This document shows positions 46,518 through 57,314 of a DNA stretch of 64,000 bases, one piece after another. Source of the stretch: DATARH01 sp963847345. GTDB lineage: Bacteria; Pseudomonadota; Alphaproteobacteria; ATCC43930; CGMCC-115725. The stretch covers positions 41,902 to 105,901 of the forward strand of contig CAWJZU010000019.1 of NCBI GenBank assembly GCA_963847345.1, read 5' to 3'. A program made the translations under genes and the position numbers. Each line of letters opens with the position of its first letter. Within the stretch, counting starts at the first letter, position 1. The notes under the pieces were generated by a model, which did no database searches, was not told where the DNA came from, and was given only the letters and a program-made list of their open reading frames with translations.

Positions 46518-49500
46518 CTACTGGGTCAGTGGCGCAAAGTCGCTGGACACAGCCTGATCGCGCGCGTTGAATGCGAGGTACAGCGCCGGCAGATACTGCA
46601 CCGAATTCGCCCAGCGTCTCGGTATCCACCGCGCGCAGCTTTGCCAGTTCGAGCGTCTCCTCCAGCACCTGACGCAGCGTGTCCGATGTCCAGTCGGCAC
46701 CAAGAACCGGCGGCACCGCCAGAAGGACGCTTTGTGGCGCGACCGCGTCCACTGGATCGAACTGGAACGTGATGGCGGTGGTCTCACGAGCGTTGGGCAC
46801 TACCTCGGTCCACTCGTCCACGAGCACGCCGCTCAGCAGCTCCGTGGTGTCCACCGCGGCCGGGGTATGCAGCACCAGCGACAGCTTGCTGGGACGCAGC
46901 GGTTTGCCGGCAACCCGCGGCAGACCGACCCATCGTTCGCCTGCCACGAACGGCAACTGCGCCACGCTAAGGCGCATCCGATCGCCGGTGCCGAGCACCT
47001 CGGCGTTGCGCAGGCAGTTTCCGAACCTCGCCACGCTGTCGCGCACTCGTGCGTGCCGCGAAAACCAGGTGTTCGCGGCCAAAACATCGCCGCCTTGCGC
47101 CTCTTCGCTGGCCGCGAGTGCGGCCTTCAGCTCGGCGGCCGCCGAGACAGTGCATCTGAATGTTGGCAGTACCACAAAGGATTGGCCGAACACCGCGCGC
47201 ATGCGATCCACCAACTGGCTCAGGCGCGCTCGCGGGTCGGCCGCCGCTCGCAGGGCGCGCAGCGCCGCCATTTGATCAAGACGCGATTTACTCGTTTTCA
47301 GCAGCGCATTAGCCTGCGCCACCAGGACCGCAACCGCGGCCGGGCTCTCGCCCACGGCGATTGCGGGCACGGCAGGCCCGACGCCAAATCCACCCAGGTT
47401 CAACAGCGCGGCGCGTAACGTTTCGGCCGTCGTCGCGGCACCCCTGCCGACGAGCGCCGCAAGCTGTTTGTGCGCCGCGTCCAGTCGGCTTTCCGCCTGC
47501 ACAACCTGGGCCTCCAGGTCGGCCAGCGCGATTGTGCCATTCGCAGCGCGCTCGGGCGGGTTGAGGTCTTCCGGCTCCGCCCCGCGCGCGCGCCAGCAGT
47601 CGCCGCAGGGCTCGCGCCTGCTCCAGAACGTCGAACAGCGTGATTTCGCCCGGCGCGAGATCGGCCGGCCGCGCGTGCTGCAGGCGCAAACTGGCCCGTG
47701 GATCGAAGCCGCCGGGAATGCGCTTTGCCTGGTACAGCACATATTGTTCGATCTCGCCCAGCGATCCGGTCGGCGCCTCGCCGATCTCGGCCTCAACGCC
47801 ATAAACCATGTCGAGCGGCGCGATCTGCAATGTGTTCAACGGCAACTTGCGCGTTTCGGCGACCGCACCGGCGACGAGACGCTCGATCGTGCAACGCACT
47901 TTCGTCGCGTCGCCAAGCAGCTTCGAGGCCCATGCATTGAGCATCGGTTCGCAGCTGGCGCGTACTGATGCGTCAGCTCCCAGCCAGCCAGGACTGACCG
48001 CGGGCGCACCGCTGAACAGCACGAGCACCCGATGGGTCAGCGCCGTGCCGCTGCGCGGCGTCCGAGCCACCTCGAGTTCCGGCGGTGGCGCGTCGCCCTT
48101 TGAAATAGCGGTCAGGGTGCTCGCGAGACGCGAGGTGTTCCCGCGCGCCATCTGGTAGGCCGCTTCCGCCGTCAGCGCGTCGGTCAGCCCGTCGATCGCA
48201 TCGACCAGCCTGTCCAATTCGCGTCCGATCGTGGTGAGCTGGTCGGCCGTCAGCGGCGGCACGGCGGGATCGCTCGGCTGCATATGGTCCCGCACATGCC
48301 CGGGGCTGTCCTGCCACATCTGCGCCAGAACCTGCCCGTCCACCACGTTGTTGGCGGCGACCGCCTCCATCGGGGTCGTGCTGTTCTCAATCACCGGGAC
48401 ATCCAGCGGCGCCAACGTTCGCATCCGCGGGATCACAGCGTCGAACCCGAGGTCGTGTAGGCCGCGCTCGAAACGGTAGCCGAGCAGAGCACCGAGTTTC
48501 TGCCCCTGGCGAATGCCCTCGAGCAGCCTGTCCAACTCGCGCACCCGCCGAGATGTCAGACTGGTCGCGAACGGACTGTTGGCTTGCGGCGTGTTGGTTG
48601 CACCGAGGTGCGCGTTGCGCAGCAATGCCGCTGCGGAGGCATGGGTCAGGGATGGCGCGTGGATAAAACCGCTGTCGTCGGCGCGCGTAAACAGCGGACC
48701 GGGTTCGCCGGCCGGCGGCGATGCGACCTGGGTCACCGCCGAAGCGGGCGTCGGGCGCAGGTCCTCGACCCACCCGTACGCCCCGACATAGACGCCCCTG
48801 GGGCCAGTCGTCACCATGGCGGCGAGCCGCTTGGTGGCGAACGAGGTGATCCAGGCGTCCAGCCGGTGCGCCGACAGATCCAGCGTTCCTTGCATCAGAT
48901 ACTGCAAGGTCTCGCTATCCAGGTGCTGGAGGTGGTTCAGGCTACGCCGGAAATCACCAAGCACCGCGGTAGCCGGCGTATTGTACACGGCTAAGCTTTC
49001 GAGGTACTGGCGGATCGTACTGGCGCCGGTGACGCTCGCGACGACGCGATCGAGCTGTCGCAGCCACGTCAGCGTCGGCGGCGCGCCGGTGACCAGGTCC
49101 ACCAGCTCCACGTCGCGCAACAACGAGCGGATGTCGGCGCCGGGTTCACGAGCGAGGATCTGCGCCGCGGCATTCGCCAGTTCGCGCAGCAGCCCATGCC
49201 GCAGCAGCGTTTCCAGCAGGCTGCTCGTAGCTGCGGGCGATGCCGGGTCGGGCCGGGCATTGATCAGCCCGTCGATATGCCCCTCGGCCAACAGCGTCGC
49301 GATGTAATTGGGCGCCAGGTTTTGCCATGGCGAAACCTCGCCCGACTGGACCAGCGGCGCGGTTATTGGCCACGCCATCTCGGCCGATAGGGCGCGCGCC
49401 AACGGGGGCCGCCATGCAATGCCGAGGCGCTGCAGAAGGCCAGCCGCCAGCGCATCCTGAGTGCTGATGAAACCGTCAGCTTGCAGGTCCTCCCCGATGA

Positions 49501-51017
49501 AGGCGCGCAGATGCTGCGTGTAATGGCGGCCGAACACGCTGCGCGCGCCGTAACTGCTGGACAGACCGTCGGTGCGCATGACGTCGGCCAGATCGGAGTC
49601 GGTGGTCGGATTCCCGCCTCCCAATTCTGAACGCGTCACCCAGGCGCGGCCGCCAGATGTTGTTGCGCAGGTTCACGAGCATGTCGCGCAGCCAGATGTC
49701 GGGCGCCTGTACCTGCTCCTGCCCAGCCGGCGGCTGCCATAGATCCAGCGAGGTCACCGGCAGCATGCCATAGGGCTGCCGGCCGCAGCGCAGGATCGGG
49801 TACGGGCCGCCGCTGCGTACATAGGATACGAAGTGATTGCGCGCCCAGGATAGAAGGCCGGGGGTCAGGCCGGTGCCGTCGAAGCCCACCATGTTTGTGA
49901 GGTAATAGCCCCAGCCCACCTGCCAGAGCGCGACATTCATGCTGCGCATGTGCAGGTCATGCTGGTCATACGCTAATCCGATGCGGCCCAGCACCGGCGC
50001 GATGCTGGCGGCCGGCAGTCCGAGCGCAGCACCGACACGTACCGCGTTGGATTGCGCGTTAAGCCGGGAGGGATCCGAGGCAACCTCGTCGGCGAAGCTG
50101 CGCGTGTGCGCGGGGTCGTCTCGGCTCGCCGCCGCCCGCCGGTCATCCGTGTTGTTGGTCGGCGTGCCGAACCGGAGGAATTCCAGACCGTCGGTGTAGT
50201 GATGCGCATTGAGCAGATTGGCCAGCGACGCCGCGGCCACGTCGCCGCCGACCGATGTCGCGACGCCGAACACGACCAGCCGGTCCAGCCCGGCGCTCAA
50301 TGCGACGGGCGGCACGGTGATCCGCACCGCCATCCCCTTGGCTTCCGCCTCGTCGAAATCGATCATCCATTTCATGCCGGCGTCGACGGCCAGTTGATCG
50401 GCGGGCGGGTTTGGCGCGGGTAGGGCGGGGTTGGGACCTACCGGAAGAGGCCGGACGATGTTGCTTCCGGTGACCGAAACCGTCGTGGCGCCGGCGCGCA
50501 GAACGGCAATCCAGCGGTCCGGCATCAAGCGGGCCACCGGCGCATGCCGCCACGCCGCATCGCGACCGTCGGCGACGACCGTCACCGCGGGGAACTGCGG
50601 CGCCACGGGTAGCTGCTGGCTCGCCGGTACGGTGGCCGCCGGGCGCTGTTGCGGATTGATCGGCTGCAGCGCGCGCGAGATCCATGCCGCCCGTTCGGCC
50701 CCAAACCGAACCGCCAGCTGGCGCCACGCGGTCGCACGGACGGTTTGATTGTTGCCGGCGCGCCAATCCTGCTCCCAGTAGTGCATACCCCACTCCTGCT
50801 CAGTCGGCAGCAGGTCGGGCTCGTGCGTATCGAAGTGGATCTTGTCGGGGTAGATCCGCACCCGGAGCTCGGTGACATCGCCGGGCAGAGAAAAGAAACG
50901 GGTCTCCAGCCGGACCGGCAACAGCGCCAGAGGTAGGTCGCTCCGGCACAGCACGGGAGCCGGATTGGCAGCGGCAACGGCAGGCGAAGCCGACGTGGCG
51001 GTCACCGAATCGCTCAT
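46518..51017 (-). CDS. About 1,500-residue conserved protein, unknown function, three frame breaks
   Basis: It opens MSDSVTATSASPAV and then LALLPVRLETRFFSLPGDV, LRVRIYPDKIHFDTHEPDL and EWGMHYWEQDWRAG. Later come ILRCGRQPYGMLPVTSLDLW, SFGRHYTQHL-like text and VYVGAYGWVEDLRP, and near the C-terminus QLPFVAGERWVGLP and VQYLPALYLAFNARD. I know no function for the family. Frame breaks near 49616-49624, 47579-47597 and 46600-46604 each lie in C-runs or GC repeats; joining the frames gives one continuous 4.5-kb gene. Its start overlaps the stop of the 947-residue gene (TGATG). No signal peptide is seen. Whether it is one gene or two rests on the frame joins. Confidence 0.8.
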
Positions 51018-53860
51018 CAATGCTGGGGCACTTTTATCGGGGTCAAGAATTGCGAGGCGTGGATCGCCAGACGAACTGGCAGCCTGCGGGAAATCCCGGC
51101 CATGTGCGCGGCATTCAGCCCCCATTGCAGACCGTTGAGCGGCTGACCGGCGGGCGCGCCGGCGCTGACCGACAGATGGCTCGCGTTGCCGGCGGACACT
51201 CCCGTGTGGAGACCAAAGCGCGGTTCGGTCGGATGCTGCTGGATCACCAGATAGTAGCCCCCGATACCGCCGCCGACGACCTCATCGGCGGGGATGTCGA
51301 AACCCATGAAGTTGATGTCGGGCTGCATTGACCCGGCGAACACCGGCATCTTCTCGTCCTGCGGGTCCTCGTTCGGGGCGCGCCTGCCCGCGGTCACCAC
51401 GGCGGGGGTCAGGTAGATCACGGCATTCGGGTAGCGGCGCAGCAATGGACTGCGCAGCAGCATCACGAACCTCTCGCGCGGCGGCAGGCTCGGCGCGTCG
51501 CCAAGCGGCCGCTCACCCCACAAATGCAGCGGATCGATGTCCGCGCCGCCGCCCCAGAAGCTGTCAAAATAGGTGCCGCGCTGATCGGTCGGGAAGCCGC
51601 GCCACAACAGTTCGCGACCCATCTCGAAATTGAGCCCTACCATATAGGCTTCGACAAAGCGGCGATTGGTCTCCAGCCCCAGCACGCTGTCCGGCGCGAT
51701 GCCGTCGATGCCGGGCAGCATCAGCGATTGCGACAGGTCGCGCAGCGCCTCGTACATCGGTTGCGGAAACGTCGGCGCCAACATCACGGTGTCGATCTCG
51801 ACGCCGCGATCGCCCGCGCCCCCGGTGGCCGCCGGGGCGAAGCCTGCACGCAGCTGTTGCCGCGCGACCGGCGCGACAGAGATTGCCCCTTGCGCCACCG
51901 CGGCGATCGACTGCTGAGGCTGCGTTCCCTGTGTCAGCCTGGTGCGGATGTCGTCCATCGGGACCGGCGGAACGTGGAAGCCGATGACGCTGGAGCCACG
52001 GTCCGGCCTGATGCGTCCAAGATGCTCCGCGGCCGCCCGGCGATACGCAAGCGCGGACGGGCTGTCGAACGACGGCGTCCCGTAAGTGAAGGAGTATGCG
52101 ATCGAGACCGGCTCGCCTTCGGGCCGCACCACGAACCAGGGGGTGCCGCCTCGGCCCGTGACCGCCTGGCTGGTGACCGCACTATACGGCAATACTGCCC
52201 CGGGCGGTTTCATGTGCTGCGAAACGGCGGAAACGGTCGCGAGGTCAGACCAGTCCGGAACCGGCAACATTGCAGCGCCCGATTCGAGCGATGCAACCCA
52301 TGTCCCCGAGCGCGGCACGCCGCGCGCTGCGGCACGCCGGGTCAGAGGTCCCCGCTGGCGTCCCATGCGGCGCATCGCCGGGCTTAGCGCTGGCCTCGGA
52401 ATGCCGAGCGTCCGGACCTGCGCCAACATAGATTGAGGGCTGCCACCGGCAGCCGAGCTGATACGGCTGAGAACGGGTGCGTTGACGCGCAGCGCTGCCT
52501 CGTTGCTCAACGGCGCAAAGTGCCTGGCGAACAGACGATTGCCGACCACAAGGCTCATTTGGAGCTGCCGCATGCGCTGGTTCGCGCGCTCAAGTTCGCC
52601 CGCCTGCTCCCACGCGGAGGCCATCAGCGCTTCCTGATGCTGTTGCACCACGCGGGTGCCGAACGCCGCCACGCAGCGCAGGCGCGGATCGAGGTTCAGC
52701 TGATCAAACCAGTCCGCTCCGGTGCGCGCGACGGTGGAACGCGCGGCGTACCATCGGCCGTAAAGCGGCGGCGCCAGCAGCGGGTCGGCCTTCGGATCGA
52801 TCGCTTCCGCCTGGCCCGGCGCGTTGACGATCGTCGCCAGTCCGTCCTGAAAGGGTTTGGCCGCGCTTTCCGGCCAGTCCGGCATTGCGTCCGGCTCGCC
52901 TGGCGGCGGCATCGGCTGCAGCGCGCCCTCGACCTTTAGTGTCGTGCCAGCGGGAAGCTGCGCCGCGTCGGGTATAGTGAAGCCAGGCTTGCCGATGTCG
53001 ATAGGGCGGCTGCCCAGCCCCGGTGGCGGCGGATACGGCCGCAGCCGGCTGACCAGCGAGGCGAAGTCACCGCCCACGCCGGTGCGGAATTCCCAATGGT
53101 GATAAACCGGAAGAACCACCTGTGTCAGTGTCGGCGACAGGACCCATGCGGCCGCCAGCGCGTTGGCGGCAATCAGATCGCTGTCGGCGATCGCCAGGCC
53201 GAGACCCGCCCTGCGCCCCAATTCAAAGGTCGGCACGACGCAGGCGATGTAGTCGGTGTCGGGCGCGAGGAGGCGCGGACAGATCAGTCGCGACAGCGCT
53301 AGTTCCGGAGGCCCCGCCAGCGCGGCGAGCACGTTCGGCGGCGTGCTGTCGGCCGATGCGGCCTGGGCGTGCGCCCATGCCCAGCATTCGCTCAAATCGG
53401 GCAGCTCGGTGTTCGGGTCCGCCGGCGCGGCGATCCGGAGTGCGGGCAACGGGGCGTTGACCGTGCTGCCCAACGACACGCCGTCCTGCTTGCGCACGAC
53501 GGCGAGGCACAGCCACGGCCGCAGCTTCGCATTCGGATCGGCGCTGGCCGGCGTGAACAGCCACGGGAAGTCGGGACGATCGAACTCGACGGAGGGGAAA
53601 TAGGTCGGCTCGAAATCACCGGTGCCGGGTGGTGGGTCCATTCGCACGACCTGATTGGCGTCGATCCCGACCACATCGGCGGGGCCGCGCAGCCGCACCT
53701 GCACCGCCGGGATGGGCGAGCCGTTGACCGTGAGCTCAGCGCTCAGATTGACGACGCCGCGTTGGCCGGCGCCGAGAGTATCCACCGTGGCAATGGTGGC
53801 GGCCACGCCCTGTCGCACCCACGGCAGGAAGGTCAGCGATGCGGAGGTCGAGGCGGCCAT
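51017..53860 (-). CDS. 947-residue conserved protein, unknown function
   Basis: The intact frame opens LTFLPWVRQGVAATIATVD and continues VNLSAELTVNGSPIPAVQVR, FPWLFTPASADPNAKLRPWL and DLSECWAWAHAQ. The C-terminal half reads LLRRYPNAVIYLTP, PDINFMGFDIPADEVVGGG and QQHPTEPRFGLHTG. The 'FPW-YTP--LRPWL' and 'PTEPRFGL' phrases recur in large hypothetical proteins I have seen, with no known activity. No signal peptide, membrane helix or catalytic motif is apparent. It starts 9 bp after the DUF6603 gene and overlaps the next gene by one base, so it is firmly within the operon. Confidence 0.9.
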   Translation of the reverse strand: MAASTSASLTFLPWVRQGVAATIATVDTLGAGQRGVVNLSAELTVNGSPIPAVQVRLRGPADVVGIDANQVVRMDPPPGTGDFEPTYFPSVEFDRPDFPWLFTPASADPNAKLRPWLCLAVVRKQDGVSLGSTVNAPLPALRIAAPADPNTELPDLSECWAWAHAQAASADSTPPNVLAALAGPPELALSRLICPRLLAPDTDYIACVVPTFELGRRAGLGLAIADSDLIAANALAAAWVLSPTLTQVVLPVYHHWEFRTGVGGDFASLVSRLRPYPPPPGLGSRPIDIGKPGFTIPDAAQLPAGTTLKVEGALQPMPPPGEPDAMPDWPESAAKPFQDGLATIVNAPGQAEAIDPKADPLLAPPLYGRWYAARSTVARTGADWFDQLNLDPRLRCVAAFGTRVVQQHQEALMASAWEQAGELERANQRMRQLQMSLVVGNRLFARHFAPLSNEAALRVNAPVLSRISSAAGGSPQSMLAQVRTLGIPRPALSPAMRRMGRQRGPLTRRAAARGVPRSGTWVASLESGAAMLPVPDWSDLATVSAVSQHMKPPGAVLPYSAVTSQAVTGRGGTPWFVVRPEGEPVSIAYSFTYGTPSFDSPSALAYRRAAAEHLGRIRPDRGSSVIGFHVPPVPMDDIRTRLTQGTQPQQSIAAVAQGAISVAPVARQQLRAGFAPAATGGAGDRGVEIDTVMLAPTFPQPMYEALRDLSQSLMLPGIDGIAPDSVLGLETNRRFVEAYMVGLNFEMGRELLWRGFPTDQRGTYFDSFWGGGADIDPLHLWGERPLGDAPSLPPRERFVMLLRSPLLRRYPNAVIYLTPAVVTAGRRAPNEDPQDEKMPVFAGSMQPDINFMGFDIPADEVVGGGIGGYYLVIQQHPTEPRFGLHTGVSAGNASHLSVSAGAPAGQPLNGLQWGLNAAHMAGISRRLPVRLAIHASQFLTPIKVPQH

Positions 53861-53869
53861 GCGATCACC

Positions 53870-56800
53870 TCAAGCAGCTTCCGGCGCGGATACGAGCTGG
53901 TAGATCGCGCCGCCGCGGTTCAGCGCGTTGAGCGCCGCCAGATGCTCGCTCCAGGTGCGTACCGCGGGATCGACAGTCGCGGTTGCGACGTCGTCGATCG
54001 GCACGATCGCCCAGCGCGGCTCGGCGACCTCCACGGCCGGCGGTCCCGCTGTGCGAAACCGCGCCCGCCCGACGCGCCGCACCGGCGCGCGCGCCGCCGC
54101 GCCGGTGGCGCTGTGCGCCTGTAGCTGCGAGAGAGCCAGCGTATAGCGCACAGGCAAAGGCGGCGGCGGATTGCCGGGCGGTGCCAACGTGTCGATCACG
54201 ATAAACTCGTAATCCAGCGGCGCGGCCACCGCCTGTGCCGCGTCGAACCTCACCGCGTCGCTGCCCACCGCCATGCCCAAATCCATCTCCTCGAAGGACG
54301 GGCTGGCGAGCTTCTCGTCATCGCTCATGTCGAAGAATTGCGCCGGCGCGAAGGCGGCTCGCAGCGTTTGCGGCGGCGCCAGCGTCACGCCATTGAGGCT
54401 CGCGCCGAGCACGAAGCGGCGTGCCCCAGCGATCGGGGCGCCGCCGAAAATATCGATGTCGCGGGCGGTATTGAGCGGCGCCACGTCCTGCGTGACCACC
54501 AGCCGGCCCAGCGGGTCGATCACCAGCGCGGCGCTGGGCGCCAGCTTGCGCAGGGCTACCCCGTGCGAGCGCCCGGCCGGCACGTCGGTGCGCCAGCTCC
54601 GCGCGTCGCTCAGCGCCTGCAGCAGCAGACCCAGTACATTGATCGCCGGCGGCAGCGGCGGCGGGTCGCCGTCAATCAGCGTCTTGTCGAACCGCACCGT
54701 GAAGTCGCACCAGAAAATCTCGAAACTCGCCTTGCCGCTGGCGCGCAGCGGCCGCGGCCCCTCGATCGAGCCTTCCACCGAGACCTTGAACAGATTGTTT
54801 GAGCCGTGCTTGAGCTGCGCCGAGGCGTGGAAATCGGCGATGAAGTGCAACGGCGAACGCGAGATCAGCACGTCATAGCCGATATCGCCATCGACGCTGA
54901 AGCCGTAAGCCTCGGCATGCAGCTGGGCGCGCGCGCCGAATTGCACGGTGTTGGCGGTGAGGGCGAAATACGATTCGCAGATCAGCCGCGGGTTGTTGCC
55001 CGAGCTGAGCGCGATCGTCACGCGAGGCAGCGACGGCACGCTCGCGGGTGGGGCAAAGCGCGGATTGAACCCGCCGATCGCTAACACGAAGCCGCTGCCG
55101 GCGCCCGAACCCCCGGCCCGCAGGGCGCCTTTTCCGGTCAGCGCGAATTTGTGCACCAACCGCGAATCCACCAGCTCGGCGTCGATCGCCAAGCTATTCT
55201 GATCGAGGTCGAGCACGCCGATCGCGTCGAGATTGAGCCGCACCAGATCGTTGTCCGGCGTTGGCAGCAGCGCGCTGACGCGCCCCAGCGCGAGCAGCCG
55301 CCGGCGCGCGCCGAATTCCAGGATCAGCGCCAGATCGAGCCGGATCAGCGTCGGCGTGCCCCAGCCGATCCGCGCCAGGATGCCCATCAGATAGCTGCCG
55401 CCGTGCGCCGGGAAGGCGGCCGCCAGAGCGGCGATAATCGCCGGCGCGTTCGCCACCGGATCGCGCGGGAACAACAGCGAGCGCAGCGTATCGTTCTGCA
55501 TGCCGGCGCGCAGCACCGTCTCGTCGAACGTGCGATTGATGGCGACCATGCCGCCGATTCCCTGCAGGGTGAACCCCAGACCCAAAGGGATCGGCTGGAA
55601 ATCCTCCGCCGTAATAAAGACGAGCAGCGAGTAGCCCTTGCTGCCGTCGGGCATGCGCGTCGAAATCAGCCCAAACGCAGTAAGCGTCAGCTCGGTCATG
55701 CAGCGATAGCTGCATCACCCCGGCGTAAAGCTGTCGCGCCGCGTCGTGAAACAAGAACCCCCCACCCGTCACCACTCCTTGCGCATCAACCGAAAGACCG
55801 ATGCCGGCGGGCGGCATAAAGCCGATGTCGATGTCGAAGGGACCGGCATTGCCGTCCTTAACGGTCGCGGTCAGGCGCAGCCCGAGGTTCGCCGCGGCGA
55901 ACCCGACCGGCCCGATGCTGCCGCCGAGCGATGCGCCGGCTTCGATGATCAGATCGGGAGGATTCGCCTGTCCCGCGGTGGTGCGCAGCGCCAGGCCCAG
56001 GGCTTGGATGGTGACTGGACCCAAACTCAGATTGGTGCTCTGGGACAACGTGAACCCGGCGGAGCCGGCAAAGGAGATGCCCCCGCGGTTCGACCACAGC
56101 AGCGTCAATGGAATCGGGAGGGTAATGTCCTGGCTGATCAGCGAGCCGAGAAAGCCGTCCAGGTCGGTCGCCGCGACGACGAGCGTCAACCCGTTGAGCG
56201 TGAGCCCGGCCTTCAGCTCCAGCCCCTCGGAGTCGGAGTCGAGGTCGACGGATACGGCTGCTCCCTGCAGCGACAATCTCGACGCGGACGCATCTCCGAG
56301 CAGCACGGTGGCGGTGGCGGGCTTATAGTCGAGCGTGACACCGAACCCGAGCTGAGGCGGGCCGCTCCCCGGGCCGAAAGGATAGCGGACAGAGAGTCCC
56401 CCGGACGGATGACGATGCCGAACAGCGTGGACGGATCGGCGGCGGGCCGGATGCGCAAGCTCAGCGCGTCGGTGATGCCCCACGAGACGCCCAGCGCCCC
56501 GGGCACGACCGGCTGGAGGATGAGGCCCGGTTTCTGATCGTCCTCCGCCGGCAGCCCCAGCAGCATGAACGCGAGTTCAACCGGCTGGTCCGCCACGACA
56601 GTCTGGAGCACGGTGAGGTTCAGCGACGAGCGCGGCGCGCCGGAGCCCATGTAGCCTTCGGCGAGGCTGGTCGAGGCCTGGCCAAACGATACCAGCGCTC
56701 CGGTATGCTCCAGCACTTCCCGCAGATGGCCGAACAGCGTCAGCGTGTCGAAATCATCCTCTCCCCATCCGTACACGAACCGAGGGATAGATGTCTGATC

Positions 56801-57314
56801 GGCGATCACGTCGCGGAGGCGATCGAAATCGAGCTGTCGGCGCAGATACGGCGGCCGCCCCGCGCCCGAGGTCTGGGCGACGGACCTGATGACGCCAAGC
56901 GTCATCAGCAGGTCGTGGACAGGGTGCAGCGCCGCCGCGAGATAATCGACAAGAAGAAGCTCGAACAGCCGCTCCGGCACCTCGGCCAGAAAGGCGGCCG
57001 CGTCCACGCCGTCCGGCGCCGCACCGAGCGTTTTGATCGCTTTATAGAGCGAGCTGACTTTCTCCAACAGACCCAGTGCTTGCGAAAGCCTTTGATCGCC
57101 CGATGACGCCTCGATCGCGGTCAACGCACGCACGACATCGTCGATCAGCGAAGCGAGCGCCGCATAGTCCGGGGGGAAGCGACTGGACGTTCCAGCCCAT
57201 CCGGTACATGAAATGCTTGAACGAGGCGACATCGACGACGGCGAACCGCAGCGGCCGTACCGCCAGCACCAGGTGACGCCCGATCGTCTCCAGAGTTCGG
57301 GATGAGTCGCTCAT
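53870..57314 (-). CDS. DUF6603-type beta-rich protein, about 1,148 codons, three frame breaks
   Basis: It starts MSDSSRTLETIGRHLVLAV, has a helical N-terminal third (YAALASLIDDVVRALTAIE, QLDFDRLRDVIADQ), then long beta-rich stretches such as LGFGVTLDYKPATATVLLGD, IGPVGFAAANLGLRL and LLVFITAEDFQPIPLGLGFT. The GF-L-G-GG pattern fits my recollection of DUF6603 proteins, large and uncharacterised. Breaks lie at a six-G run (57171-57176), a C-run (56398-56402) and GG at 55694-55695. Its ATG overlaps the stop of the peptidase gene by ATGA. The name is a family resemblance, not a search result. Confidence 0.75.
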